In this document: one piece after another, positions 43,291 to 55,533 of the stretch | Layout: every line of letters starts with the position of its first letter | Numbering within the stretch: the stretch's first letter is position 1 | Source of the DNA: Seiridium cupressi | Taxonomy: Eukaryota > Ascomycota > Sordariomycetes > Amphisphaeriales > Sporocadaceae | Assembly (NCBI GenBank): GCA_036674765.1 | Contig: JARVKI010000006.1 | Location: forward strand, 124,001 to 188,000 | Direction: 5' to 3' | Length of the DNA stretch: 64,000 bases | Notes under the pieces: generated by a model | Databases searched by the model: none | What the model saw: the letters and a program-made list of their open reading frames with translations, nothing else | Told to the model about the DNA's origin: nothing | Program-made: the position numbers and the translations under genes

Positions 43291-44841
43291 CTTGTCGGCT
43301 CTTGGTTCTATTAATTACAAGGGGGTAGAAAGAAGTCTCAGGATGAGAAGAATGAATGCGCGATGGGAAGGAAGAGGGGGTGGTAGTTTACAGGAGGGAA
43401 ATGGGTGAATTGGTAGAGAGGATGGATGGCAAGATTGATGATGGTTATGTAGAAGGGGTTCGGGGTCAACTGAAGAAAATTTCTACTGAAATTTGGAGGT
43501 GAAGCACGGGCCATTAGCCGCTATCTAAGGCAGCCCGGGATGCTCCCCTGGCTTGTTGGAGCTCCTCGCCTGCTTCTACAGTTTTCCATTTGCTAGGGGT
43601 TTAATGGGGCTTCGGGTCGAGGCGGGGACGGGCGGCAATACCGAATCGCGTCTAGAATAGCAAAGTCCGAATGGTGACGTGCTATTCATGAATTTGATCA
43701 ATTGTTGCTCATTATTCCATCATGTAGATTGCCTTGAGTCCGTCGACGTGAATCACACCCATACGTGAATTTCCATCTCATCTCCTGGCTAGGCTTCAGG
43801 CGACTCACGCCCAGCACTGCAACATACATAGCTTCTCGTCAAGCAAGGGACTACCGGGCTGCCGGGTATAAGCTCGCCTGCTTGACTGCTTCACGCGACG
43901 GGAGCCGGTGCCAGGGACAAGAGGCAGGAGGATGGATCCCTTCTTCCATAGCTCAAGAGCTACCAGGCTCGAGGCAGAGCTTCAGCCACAGAAGAGCTGC
44001 AACAAAGCCACATACCGTGAGACATAACCAAGCTGACGGCGGCCTTGTTGTTGTTGGTGGCATTGTCGAGGCCGTTCGCATTGTTCATGAAAACAACCGT
44101 TTCTGTTATAGATGATGGGCGGCTTTGGCCTCACTTGACCTGCAGTTAAGAGGCGCCGCACCCAATGATGACTGGGCGTTTGCGCCCTTGAGGCGAGTAC
44201 CCGCTGCAACAGCTTGCATTACAAACTCAATGTTCCTGTGCTCGGCTTTGTCACACGTTGGACGCATGCATTTGTAGAGTGCACATATTTTATCCGGATG
44301 ATAGCTCCGCTGTCGATCCAAGGCTTTCATTCACAAGGGTGTGATTGGCTATCGTACAACTATCTGCCTTGTAGTCGATTGCACTTATGCTCTGAGCCAA
44401 CGGTCGCGAGTACTTGTAGATCATTTTTGCCCGGGTGGTTGTTATGTTAGTAAGGCTTTCATAGAGTTTGGCGTCGCTCGGCCAGTTGACTAAGAACGTC
44501 ATAAGCTTTCCGCTACAGCTACAACACTCAATACTCCGCAACACGACCTCATTTCTTAATTCGTATGTCTTTGTGTCTTGATTGAAAAAGCCTCCTAAAA
44601 TCCCACACAAGTGGAAAAAAGCTGCCTCTTTGCGTCCGAGACCTGCCACAGCCCGACTGCCGCCGAGCTTTCATCAGCTCTCCCGTTCGCTCAGCGCCAC
44701 CTTCCCTCGTCGTCCACTCTATCCTACATCCTTTGTCTTGACATACTGCACAAACCGTCAACGGACTACGCGCAGCTTGTGTCGACCACGCGACTTGATG
44801 AACCACCTCCACCCGCTTGACCATCGCCATTGCCCGGCATC
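43291..44841. other. Divergent intergenic region, SSC1 and WD40-like gene
   Basis: About 1.5 kb holding two promoters. Short open frames on both strands have no family match. I looked for nGAAnnTTCnnGAAn heat-shock elements near SSC1 and found only an imperfect GAA/TTC-rich patch around 43476-43500. Confidence 0.45.
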
Positions 44842-47260
44842 ATGGTCCTCTTGTTCACGGACAAGTGCGTTCTACCTTGCGGCGTCTACTGCCACCTTAC
44901 TCGTTGGAACTTTGCTGACTATGTTTAGCTGTTGGCCAACTGAGAATCTGATTCTCAAGTCCGGGCGCAAACATTATCGCACCAACATCGCTCCGTGGTA
45001 GGCAATTTCTTCCATTCCTGTCCCCACACATAGCTCACCACCGCAAGTAGGCATTGGCAGCTACGGTCCTTAATCAGCGCCGAAGGCAACAACACCGTCT
45101 ACTTCCCGACCGGAGTCAACAACAATTACATCACACGACTGAATACCGAGACCCGCGAATCCGAAACTATCAAGATACTCAGCTTCCATCCCCGATGCTT
45201 GGTCGCTCAGGGCGGCTGGGTATGCTGCGGCGGCGAGAGCGGAGAATTTGCTGTCATCAAAGACGTCGACCAGCATGGAAACAATGAGAATAGGATCCGT
45301 ACAAACGTTGATGATGCGCTCAGCAGTAATTTCCAGTCTCAGCTCCGATCTCTTGAATCGCCTCCCGGAAACGACCCCTCTCTAAACTCGTCCTTCAGCA
45401 GGGAAATGTTCAATCTTCTGGAGCAGAGATTAAACGGACCTGCGAAGACATGGACCTCGTCAAATCACAAGTACGGTTCCGAGCGTGTGAATTGTATAAC
45501 GATCTGGGAGCCTCCCAGGGCGACTTCATTGTTTTCAGCCAGCACTGGTCATTATGCCACGCCCGTCGCCGTTCTGTCCAACAATGACAAGACAGTCACC
45601 ATAGTCGGTCTGCACGACGGGGAATTCCTCGACGAAATAGACCTGCCAGATTGTGTCAACCGGAGTATCATATCCCCAGATGGCACTATGCTAGCCAGTA
45701 TTTGCGATGACCCGTTCCTCTACCTGCATACGAGGAAACCAGTCAACAAGGGCAAGATTGGCGAATACTATGAATGGAAACTGCTTCCTAGGGTTCGCCT
45801 GGAGTCGCCAGCAAAAAATGCGCGTGATGACTGTAGAGGTTCCTTCGCCGCCTCTTTTTCCCCTTCCGGGCGGTACCTAGCCATTGGAGTTCAGAATGGC
45901 ACAGTCAGAGTCTTCGACGTCGCAGCCCTGCAGAGCCCGGACTCGGATCCCCATGTTGCATCGTTTGCGACGAGCCGGCATCCCGAGGTCCATGGCGCTG
46001 TGCGGGATATGGCCTTCTGTCCCGGCCCTTATGACCTATTGGCGTGGACTGAACATCGCGGACGGATTGGTATTGCAGACGCACGTAGTAACTTCACCCA
46101 AAGGCAAATCATCAGCTTAGATCAACAAGATGATTATGAGCACCTGTCTCTGAATGATAGGAGCACTATCGATCCTCGCTTGTTGGAGCAGAGAAACTCG
46201 TCGGAGCAAGGAAATGGACGCAGCTCATCTCATCTCGCGAGACTGCTGAGCCAAGCAAACTCTCCACAGCCACCTGCACACACAACGTCAAATGCGGAAG
46301 TCACGGAACGAGTGAACCATCCATTCACCTCGGAAGAAACAGCGATCTTGGATGCACTGGCAGACCAACGTCGGCGACGTGAGGCACAGGAAGCACGGGA
46401 GCAGATTGCTCAAGAGATCGCCAGGGGAGGCACATCTTGGAGATCCTCACTATGGGCTGAGCGTGTAAGTCCACCACCACAAATATCCTCATATTATTCA
46501 TCCGCCGAAGTCCGGCCAACGCCCTTATCACCTGAGGGCCGCACATTTAGAGATCGGGCCATCAATCGAGTGGACATTGCGCTCACCATTGCACGACAGC
46601 GAGAAACACTTACACGCATACTCGAGCGGGAGCGACGCGATGCTCGAGACGCGCACCGGACGGCTGTCGGTCAGAATCCCTCTGCAGCTGAGCAGGAACG
46701 CGAAAGGCGTGCTCCAACACCAAGGAGGAGAAGCTCTATCATGCAGGCACTGAACCAAGAGTCTGATCGTGCAGTTGGAGGGGCACCATCCACGCTGAGC
46801 CGGATACAATCATCTGGCAACAACGAGACTGGGGCGTCACGGGACTCTCCGACCCCATGGTCTTCTGGGAGGCTCACTTCTGGTTGGGCCGACCTCGAAG
46901 CGTTGTACAACATCACCAGTGGAGATGGCGCTGGCTCATCCGACAACATTCGGGTGCAGCCCAGTCGCACGCGGCGCGCAATTCCTGTGATCAACGATGC
47001 ATGGAATGACGATCTTGCCGGGTTCGGGACCCGGCGGAGTTACCCAAGGCTAAGCAGTCGTGATCACACCCAACATCCGGATGATACAGCAGGCTTGACC
47101 TGGAGTGACGATGGCCTGACCTTGTAAGAGCACCTCTCGCACTCGACGACTATAGAAACTAACGCAGAGTTGTAGATGGGTTGGAGCCGAGGATGGCGTC
47201 TATGAATTCAAGATCAACCTTCAGGGACGCAAAACGTTCCCCGAGATCACTCTTCGTTGA
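44842..47260 (+). CDS. WD40-like propeller protein, probably DUF2415 type
   Basis: Four exons (44842-44864, 44929-44997, 45051-47123, 47176-47260) give 749 residues. The first two exons encode only 30 residues (MVLLFTDK, then the segment ending APW) before the main exon. Blade-like repeats are visible: IKILSFHPRCLVAQGGWVCC, KTVTIVGLHDGEFLDEID, SFSPSGRYLAIGVQNGTVRV and MAFCPGPYDLLAWTEHRGR. The last of these resembles the short fungal DUF2415 motif, from memory and not checked. The middle (residues 330-700) is disordered with an Arg/Glu-rich helix. The final exon restores a blade-like end (WVGAEDGVYEFKINLQGRK). There is no signal or membrane segment, and the function is unknown. Confidence 0.8.
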
Positions 47261-47788
47261 TCAGTCAATCCTGGACCTGTACACTTGTATTTGCGAACCT
47301 AGGCATCTTAGGCATTTGGCGTTTTTGGAGTATCTTGGCATCAGCGCGGTACGGTCGGGCAATTTGCACAAGCCCTAAGCTGTCTTTGAGGCGAATTGGA
47401 GTCCCGTTGCAATCTTGTTCTTCTTAAAAGTTCGCACACTTGGGGTATGCGCCGCTCTTTCCCAGGTGGCCAAGCTAGCATTTCACCTGTTTTGGGCCGC
47501 CGTTTGGGGACGCTCTTTCCTTTCAGGATCATGGTGCAAATGTAAATACCATAGTGTACCCATTGACACAAGCACGCTTGCTAGTCTGCGACTTCTTCAC
47601 TTTGTAATTGGTTATATGTTTGACGTGCAGTATGTCCGATGACCGGATGGTGTGAGTACCTGTAGTCTAAAGTTGGATGGATGCCGAGGTCAGCCAATGA
47701 CAACCCCGGATGCATGAAACGACTATAAGTGAGGTCATCCGCCACTAGCAAAATCTCTCGATTGAACTCTCCAGCATTCTTCAATACA
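47261..47788. other. Intergenic region
   Basis: About 530 bp between two plus-strand genes. It holds a 3' flank and a promoter; no gene was seen. Confidence 0.5.
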
Positions 47789-49206
47789 ATGCTGGGAGGA
47801 AGCTTGCGCCGTCAATTGCTGGGCCAATCTCGGGTCTCGATCTGTCGTTCGTTTTCTAGCACATCCCGCGCGAGTGCAGATTTTACTCATGTGGTAAGTC
47901 TGTATCTAGTCTAGAGATTTAGCGTGTCACTCATGAAAGTTCCGGCATCACTGGACAAGATCAAACACTGAGGGACTCCTGACACTGCTTTTGAGGCTGG
48001 AAGGAATCCCTGCTCGAGGATTGCCATGCTTACCATGTCTCTTAGGTCATTGGGGGCGGCGTGATCGGCCTAGCCGTCTCTCAGCGCCTCGCGACATCCC
48101 ACCCAGACAGCACCACCCTGCTGCTGGAGCGACACGCCCAGGTCGGCACAGAGACGTCTTCACGCAACAGCGAGGTCATCCACGCGGGTCTATACTATGG
48201 CGCGACGTCCCTGAAGACCAAGCTCTGCGTCCGTGGCAAGGAACAACTCTACGCGTTCTGTGAAAAGCACGCAGTGCCCCACCGCCGCACGGGCAAGTGG
48301 ATCGTCGCGCAGACCGACGAGGAGCGTGAGGCGCTGGAACGCCTCCATGTTTTCGCCAGGGATGAGATTGGCGTCCCGACGCGATGGGTCAGCGAGGAGG
48401 AGCGCGGGAGAGAGGACCCAGAGGTCACGGCTCGGACGGGCCTACTGGAGAGTACGACGTCGGGAATCGTCGACTCGCATTCCTTGATGCTGACGCTACA
48501 TGGGCTGTTTGAGGAGCAAGGCGGGGTCACGGCGTTGAACTCCACGATAGCTGCCATTGAGCCGTTGGGTGGCGGGGGAGGGCAGAAACCTGGTAGCCAA
48601 GGATGGCGTCTTACAGTGAGAGATGTTGAGACGGGCGAGGAAAGCTCCATCGAGACCGAGACGCTTATCAACTGTGCCGGTCTGGGAGCCGCCGACATAC
48701 ACAACATGATTGCGCCGCCGGAAAGACACATGAAACTCTATTACGCAAAGGGCAACTATTTCTCCTATGCCTCCTCACATCCCAAAGTCAAGCGCCTTGT
48801 CTATCCCATGACCATGCCCGGCGCCGGCGGGTTGGGGACACATCTGACGCTCGACATGGCGGGTCGGATCCGGTTTGGCCCGGACGTGGAATGGGTGGAT
48901 GATCCCACGGCTCTCGCGGTCAACGACGAACGACTGCCGCTGGCGATCCAGGAGATTCACAAGTATCTGCCTGGGGTGGATGAGAGCGCGTTGGCCTCGG
49001 ACTATGCTGGGATTCGACCGAAGTTGGGCAAGGCGGGCGCCGTGGGCCAGGGCAAAGGGTTCCTAGACTTCCATATCAAGAACGAGGATGGTTACGAGGG
49101 CTGGGTCAACCTGTTGGGAATGGAGAGTCCTGGGCTGACGAGTTGTTTGGCGATTGGAGACTTGGTCGAAGAGATGATCTATGGAAGTCAGAAGGCTCAG
49201 AAATGA
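47789..49206 (+). CDS. L-2-hydroxyglutarate dehydrogenase-like FAD-dependent oxidoreductase
   Basis: Two exons (47789-47893, 48046-49206) join over a 152-nt intron to give 421 residues. The first exon encodes a likely mitochondrial presequence (LRRQLLGQSRVSICRSFSS). The join rebuilds the FAD-binding Rossmann motif VVIGGGVIGLAVSQRLA. The segment TSSRNSEVIHAGLYY and the later KLYYAKGNYFSY are characteristic of L-2-hydroxyglutarate dehydrogenases in the DAO superfamily. Those enzymes oxidise L-2-hydroxyglutarate to 2-oxoglutarate in mitochondria and so clear a by-product of malate dehydrogenase. The assignment rests on motifs, and a different 2-hydroxyacid substrate is possible. The third-position GC bias of exon 2 is high compared with the neighbours. 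Confidence 0.87.
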
Positions 49207-49389
49207 GTTCAGTCTTGAGAATGTGCCCAAATGGCCCCGGGAGAGGATGTATACAACTATTCATAGGAGATGCATTTCGATTTTTGCGGAGCACCGTGGG
49301 AATAGGTCTAACAAGAAATAGACATATAGTTAAGCCACTTTCAAAGTACAAGATATCTGTAAGATCGTACCGAAAGCGAACGCCAGGCC

Positions 49390-49410
49390 TTTCGGCCTGT
49401 CAGGCCGAAA
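49390..49410. repeat. Perfect inverted repeat, 10-bp arms, 1-nt spacer
   Basis: The arm TTTCGGCCTG at 49390-49399 is the exact reverse complement of CAGGCCGAAA at 49401-49410, with a single T between. A second, overlapping inverted pair (AGGCC and GGCCT, 49385-49398) extends the structure upstream. It lies 184 nt past the stop of the L2HGDH-like gene. It could be a hairpin in the 3' untranslated region or a binding site for a dimeric factor. Confidence 0.7.
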
Positions 49411-49984
49411 ATATATTAGTCTCATGTGACCCAACGACTCCAGTGGTTAGTTAGTATGCAGCAATATGATCTTCGGCAACTCAAATCACTTGACCCGAGA
49501 GTTGATGTCAAGCATGCATGCCGTAGTTCTCCGGTTCGCCATGCATCAACATATGTTACGTAGTGAAGGTACGCATTATTTGCAGTCTAATTTCAACTCG
49601 CTAATCGATCCGCCGAGAACCGAGGGAGACCACGGCTGTAACGAGCGCCAGTCGGACTGCCAAGAGGCTATCACAATTGCTCTCATGAAGTGTGGCTTGA
49701 ATGGCAAGAAGACATGCTGGAGTCTTTCTGTAAAAAGCATACAAGCTTCGAAAACTCGACGGTAAATGATGGGCGGCCAGGTGTCAGATGTATGAAGTCG
49801 TGATCAAATCTCGCGGTGTCCTTTCGCCCATCTGCCTATGAGATCACAACGGTGCATGGCCCAATTCAGTCGTCACCCCTGGGAACCATCCCATCTTGCG
49901 TTCTTGGCTTACTCCCCACGCTCCCCGCAAATCCATTCCACCGGAAGAAATACCCTATTATAATTTCTCCATCCAGCAAGCTAC

Positions 49985-50002
49985 CCCAGTATGCCCAGTA
50001 TG
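49985..50002. repeat. Tandem pair of a 9-mer upstream of the lyase gene
   Basis: CCCAGTATG occurs twice in direct contact, at 49985-49993 and 49994-50002, about 195 nt upstream of the lyase ATG. The role is unknown; it may be a regulatory site. Confidence 0.5.
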
Positions 50003-50195
50003 GGGTAACATACAGGGTGCTCAATTTGGGGACCAAGATTGGGGTAAATGCAGGAGCTATATAATGTTGATCATCATCACATCGTCGCCATGGACCAGGG
50101 AAGGATTGCCGGTCGCTCCAGGTCCCCTCCGAATTCTTGCAGTTAGCCAGGGCTCAGTCAAGTGGAAAGTGAATAAAATATAGTCAGTTGTTCAT

Positions 50196-52737
50196 ATGCG
50201 GTCCTCACTGCTCTCGCTGGCGGGCGCGCCAGCTCTGGCGCTCGCTGCGCTCAACACGACCGAGACTTCCTCCCAGGTGATAATCTCCAATGATCGCCTT
50301 TACGCCAGCGTCTCCAAGTCGTCCGGCTCCGTCGAGGCGCTCACACTAGACGGGCAGAACCTGCTCGGCACGAAGTCCGGGTCCACGGGTATCGGGCCCT
50401 ACTTGGACTGTTACTGCATCCCGTCGGGGTTCTGGACGCCCGGGAGCTCGGCGCCTACGTATGAGTTGTACAACGGGACGGACTCGACCGGGACCGCGTA
50501 TGGCGGTATCAAGATGTCGGACACGTACGCGCCGACGGGACAGGTCCTAGAGACGTACTGGTTCCTGCGGGATGGAGAGACGGGTCTGCACATGTTCGAG
50601 CGGCTCGCGTACTACAACGAGACCACTCCGTTCCTGAGGAACTTGCAAGGTACGCAACTGGCCCTTGGCGGTATGCATATCGCCCGCGCCGGGGGGGTCG
50701 TCCAGTTGGGGATAGTGAGGATCTAACCATTGACAGAGTTCCGAACCTTGTTCAGACCAAACTCGGCAATCTGGACACACCTGCTTACCAACGAGGAACA
50801 ATGGGCGCCACTACCGGGCAAGGCGGCGATAGCCAGTGAGATCGTAGTTCGTAAGTGTGCCGGGACCTTTGGGGCCTGAGAATTGTAATGAATTTGGCTT
50901 GCTAACCGCCTGGTCCTATGCAGAGGATGCTACGTGGTATCTTGGAAATACGCCAGATGATGCTTATGTGCAGCAAGAAGCCGACTACTTCACCAAGTAT
51001 ACATTCCAGGACACTTGGAGAAACAATGATGTTCACGGACAGTGAGTCTCGCATCTCCTGTTGAATAATTATTGTTTACTAATTATTCGTTAGATTTGCC
51101 GATGGCACGCAGACCTCGGACAACACAACCTATGGCGCTTGGCTGGTAATGAACACCAAAGACACCTACTTTGGCGGTCCTTTACACTCTGACCTGATGG
51201 TCGATGGGATCGTGTACAACTACGTGAGCATTCTGCTTTATCTGGTACCAAACCAGCGTATATTGACATAAATCCAGATCGTTTCGAACCACCATGGAGA
51301 CCAAACAGTAAGTGGGGAAAATATGTATCTTCTGATTGAACATTTCAATGAAATTAGATTTCATCGGAGCAATGATGAGATTTGCATGAATTCTCACTGA
51401 TTAAATTATAGCCAAATATCACAAATGGATTCGACCGCACATTCGGCCCTGTGAGCACCACCTTGTATACCACCACCATTGGTATGTAATGCTAACTAAA
51501 ACAGCAATACTACTACTTCAATCACTTGGCCGAAGGCACCACGATCCTCGAGTCTCGGGCTGACGCGGCTCAATATGCAGACCCATCCTGGAACTCTGAA
51601 TTCTACGACTCTATCGCACAATACATCCCCAACTACGTCACAACCTCGGAGCGTGGATCACTTAATGTCCAGATCTCGCTGCCCGCCAGCGCCGAGAAGC
51701 CCATCGCAGTCCTAGCTCAGAACGCCATCGACTTTCAAGACAATGTCTTCGATACCAAGGCGTACCAATACTGGGCCGAGATCGACGCGACCGGTGCCGC
51801 CGCGATCCCGCGCGTCAAGGCGGGGACGTACCGGCTCACAATCTACGCCGAAGGCATCTTCGGTGATTTCGTCCGGGACGATATTGTCATCACCGGCGGT
51901 GAGGAGCAGAGCGTTAGCGTGGAGTGGAGCGAAGAGAGCGAGGGCACCGAGATTTTCAGGATTGGCACTCCCGACAAGAGTTCTGGCGAATACCGCCACG
52001 GATACGTGAGGGATGAGACGCACCCGCGACACCCTGAGGAATACCGAATCTACTGGCCCGTTTACGATTATGTCGACGAGTTTCCCGAGGGCGTTAGCTA
52101 CAAGGTTGGGGAGAGCAACTTCTCAACCGACCTGAACTACGTCCACTGGAGTGTCTTTGGGGGCTACGGTAACTCGATCCGGACGACACCGTATGCCGGC
52201 GATGGCAACGTGAACAACTGGACCATCACGTTTGACCTGGAGCAAGAGCAATACCAGAATGCGACCGAGGGGACCTTCACCGTTCTGCTGGCCGGCGCCA
52301 AGACCGCAGCCGGCAACACGGACGTGTACAATGCCTCGGAGCCTCATTCGAACCTGCAGTACACGGTCAACGTCAACGGCGAGGATCTCGAGCCTTGGGT
52401 CATCCCGTACTACCAGAGCAGCTCCTGTGCTGTGCGGTCGGCGGTGATCTGCTACAACATCGGACACAAGTTCAAGTTTCCTACTGAGCTTTTGCTAACT
52501 GGCGAGAACACTTTCATTCTTAGCCTCCCATACAATGCTACCGACTATGTGAGTACATGCTTTTCTCGACTCCCATTTTACTTGAGTGCTATGGACTACT
52601 CCGAGGTTTTATTTCGTGTTGAGCTGGAATGCCCTCTTACGAGAATCATTGCTAACCGCGCCGAACTCTAGGAAAGCGCAGTGTTGACTCCGTCAATCTA
52701 CGTGCAGTACGACGCATTACGCCTCGAAGTTAGCTGA
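50196..52737 (+). CDS. rglB: Secreted rhamnogalacturonan lyase, polysaccharide lyase family 4 (RglB-like)
   Basis: Eight exons (50196-50649, 50737-50850, 50924-51041, 51094-51223, 51278-51307, 51412-51450, 51505-52548, 52672-52737) join in frame to 664 residues, the size of fungal RglB. Exons five and six are only 30 and 39 nt. A signal peptide covers about residues 1-18 (MRSSLLSLAGAPALALAA). The N-terminal beta-sandwich lyase region is followed by a fibronectin-like module (VKAGTYRLTIYAEGIFGDF). A carbohydrate-binding-like C-terminal domain ends YVQYDALRLEVS. The family cleaves the rhamnose-galacturonate backbone of pectin by beta-elimination, outside the cell. The choice of RglB over RglA rests on length and domain order. 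The gene stands alone, without other pectinases nearby. Confidence 0.88.
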
Positions 52738-53228
52738 ACTCTCTGATAGCTCAGGATAGACATGCCAATGATGGGTGTCAGGGCTATGGCAAACGACGAT
52801 TCTTAAAAATAAAAACAATAATTATGAATAAGAAAAAAAAACATTGCCTCTTTCCAGTGATCGTTGCTAGAAAACATTTCTTTCGCCTCAGAAGCGGCCA
52901 GCGGACTTTTTTGCGCAAGTAGACGTCTTCGCAAATCAATCCTACAGCTTATATAAATAACCATAGAACGAGTATCATGTACTTATAGAGCTTCGGTCGT
53001 ACTGGGATATTCACCCACGATGATGTTAGATCTGTCTACAATAAAAAAAGTTAGAATTACAGAGAGAATAGTTTTCTAAGGGATTGTCTCTAGTCAATAA
53101 CAATGTACTCTACACGGAAGGGAGAAACGCCAAAAAGCCTTGTTCCTTATGCCAACGCCCGAATGCATGCTATACAATATATCAGACATTCCTTCGATCC
53201 ACCTCGATATGCTCACTTCCGCAACTGC
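52738..53228. other. Convergent intergenic region
   Basis: About 490 bp with A/T-rich runs (for example near 52800-52845 and 53040) that look like 3' untranslated and polyadenylation sequence of the two converging genes. Confidence 0.5.
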
Positions 53229-54638
53229 CTAGAAGCTCCTGGTCTCGCCAACCTTGCAGATGTCAAACACACCCTCTTCGGCGATGCCTCTCCTCCTCAG
53301 CGCCTCCTTCAGCAACTTCGGCGGCTCCCGCAGATCTTCAGTCGTCAGGATCCACGTGCCCCAGTGGATCGCCATCGCCCTCTTGCACTGCGTATCTCTG
53401 AACATCTCCACGGCATCATAGGGGTTGCCGTGCATGCCCGAGAACAGACCGCGGGGCGCATAAGCACCGATAGGAATCAGACCAAGATCGAATGGACCCC
53501 TGAGGTTGCCGACCTGCGCGAACTGGGGGTTCGTCGGCAGCTTGTCGTACGGGTGTTCATAGTCGTCCACATCGGCCGGTAGCTTAGGAACCGCGCGATA
53601 GCCCGTGTCGCCGAGGAAGAGAACTGATTTTTGCGACTCAGCTGTGGCTGCGGATCCAGAGGCCACGGCCCACGAACACCAGAGCGTCTTGTCCCGGTCA
53701 AAACCGTTGCGGCCGGAACTATGTTGGCATGGAAGACACGAGATGCGCGCCGTGATGGGTTCCGTCGCCTTTTCCTCCGTCCCCTTTTCGGGAGTTAATG
53801 TCACTTCCACGTCTTCCCACCAGTCGCATTCTGTGACATTGTTGCCAAGTCCTGTCTTGACAAACCAATCCTTCAAGCCCAAACCGACGAAAAAGTGAGC
53901 CCGTGGGAAATTCGTGTGGATGGTCTTCACACTATCCACGCTCAGATGGTCATAATGAGAGTGCGAGATACACACGGCGTCCACGAACGGGAGTTCCGAG
54001 ATCTCGCAAGCGGGTTGTGTGTACCTCTTGAAGCTGGCTGACTTGATGGGTGCGCAATGGTCCTCGAAGACAGGATCAAAGAGCACGCGCAATCCAGAAG
54101 GGTACTCTACGTAGTAGCAGGCATGGCCAAGCCAGGTGGCTCGCAGTTCTTGACTACCTTCTACACCTGTTCTGCTAGATAGTAGCTGTGGCCGAACGAC
54201 GTCAACAACGTCACGTTCTGGCTTCGGGAAAGGGGAGCGCCCAAAGGTATTACTCCTGCTTCCGTGTTAGCTATTCGCATGCTTTTGTTTACTCTCGCAT
54301 ATGTATGCGTGCGGGCATCTGTAATGATGAGTAAACAGAAAAGGGGAGGCAACGAACCACATCATCCCGAAGATATCCCACATGTTTGGTGGCACGTAGG
54401 ACTCGTGCGGATTCATGAATTTTGTGGTTTTGCCGGAGTTATCCTTCACATGGTGCGTCTGCGTTGTTGCATCTTCGGGCACTGGGCCAAGCCGGCTGGG
54501 TTGTGTTACCGTGGTGGAAAACATGGCTGCAGAGAGCGCCGCAAGCGTGGAATCTGCTCTCTTGGTATACCGTCGGTGCTGATGGTTTGAGCCCGGTCGG
54601 AAGCGTCGTCTGGTAAAGAGGCGGAAGAGGGTACTCAT
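53229..54638 (-). CDS. NAPE-PLD-like metallo-beta-lactamase-fold hydrolase
   Basis: Two exons (54358-54638, 53229-54255) give 435 residues. The metal site HxHxDH is present as SHSHYDHLS near residue 190. Further motifs are WLGHACYYVEYPSGLRVLFD and SVLFLGDTGY, and the late histidine in AMAIHWGTW, all typical of N-acyl-phosphatidylethanolamine phospholipase D. Those zinc enzymes release N-acylethanolamines from membrane lipids; yeast Fmp30 is a mitochondrial relative. The N-terminus is Arg-rich (LFRLFTRRRFRPG) and could be a mitochondrial signal. The first ATG in frame is at 54638; an upstream TTG was rejected. The intron donor GTTCGT is weak, so the exon join is the least certain part. Confidence 0.82.
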
Positions 54639-55533
54639 GGGGGATGGTTGTATCCGAGGGGGAACGGGGACAGAGCAGAGTGTGGGCTTTCGTATGATCT
54701 TAAATGTCAGGTGGTGCAAGGAACGTGGTATGCGTATATCATGCAGGTCGTGTGTGCCAACGTGTGATTAAGTCCGGCGCTGATTGATCCGCGTCTGGAT
54801 AACACGACAGATTGGCCAATTCCCACGGGTTTGGCGAGAAGGTCAAGATACTTGATTCGCCCTGAGTTCAAGATTCTCTTGTACGCAATTCTCCCGCGCA
54901 GTCTCGGGGTTAAGGCATGCTGGAGTTACAGAAGTCGGCGTAACCGCAGTCCGCACAACTGCGAAAACCCCGTTTTTAGCTTAGTCTTTTCAAGGTTTGC
55001 GAAAGCGAGGGTCTTGCCGTCATCTACTCCATCGCACTTGCAATGGGACCCGCAGCGTACAACTAGATTGTGGGCGTTCTTCTAACAGGAGTATAACAGC
55101 AAGCCATTGACCAAGGTCGGAACATGATAGTACGCGATGATATGACACAAGTTATACCTCGGTCTTCCCACTATGCCGCCAGCCTACGCGGTAGTGCATA
55201 TGCGAACACTAGTGCGATCTACGCACCGTACCTTCAATTGGCGGCACCAGTATTCAATGGAGGAAATGTATTTGTGGTATATGGTCCAGGAGAGCAGAAG
55301 TGCATTTTGTCTAATACAAGGCATAGGGTAAAGAGAACCATATATGTTTGGGCACGTCAATATTTTTGGCGGCACAGTTGGTTTGCACATCTCGTTGCCT
55401 AGAGGCGACTGCGGTCTACGTGCTGGGCAGTTGAATGCAAGCGCATTAAGCTGACCCTGCTGTTTGACCATGAAATTTTATTTCTATTGCCACAATGTAG
55501 GACATAAGCCTCATTGCTGATGCAACTTCGAAC
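54639..55533. other. Intergenic region
   Basis: About 900 bp between two tandem minus-strand genes, the NAPE-PLD-like gene and Bro1. No gene or repeat was seen; small open frames on both strands are not called. Confidence 0.5.

Larger units (their letters stand above)
49207..50195. other. Intergenic region with hairpin and 9-mer tandem repeat
   Basis: About 990 bp upstream of the lyase gene. It holds a perfect inverted repeat at 49390-49410 and a tandem pair of CCCAGTATG at 49985-50002. No gene was recognised. Confidence 0.55.

Noticed and set aside
43440..43520. Possible heat-shock element upstream of SSC1
   Set aside because: GAA and TTC units are present but the spacing does not fit nGAAnnTTCnnGAAn.
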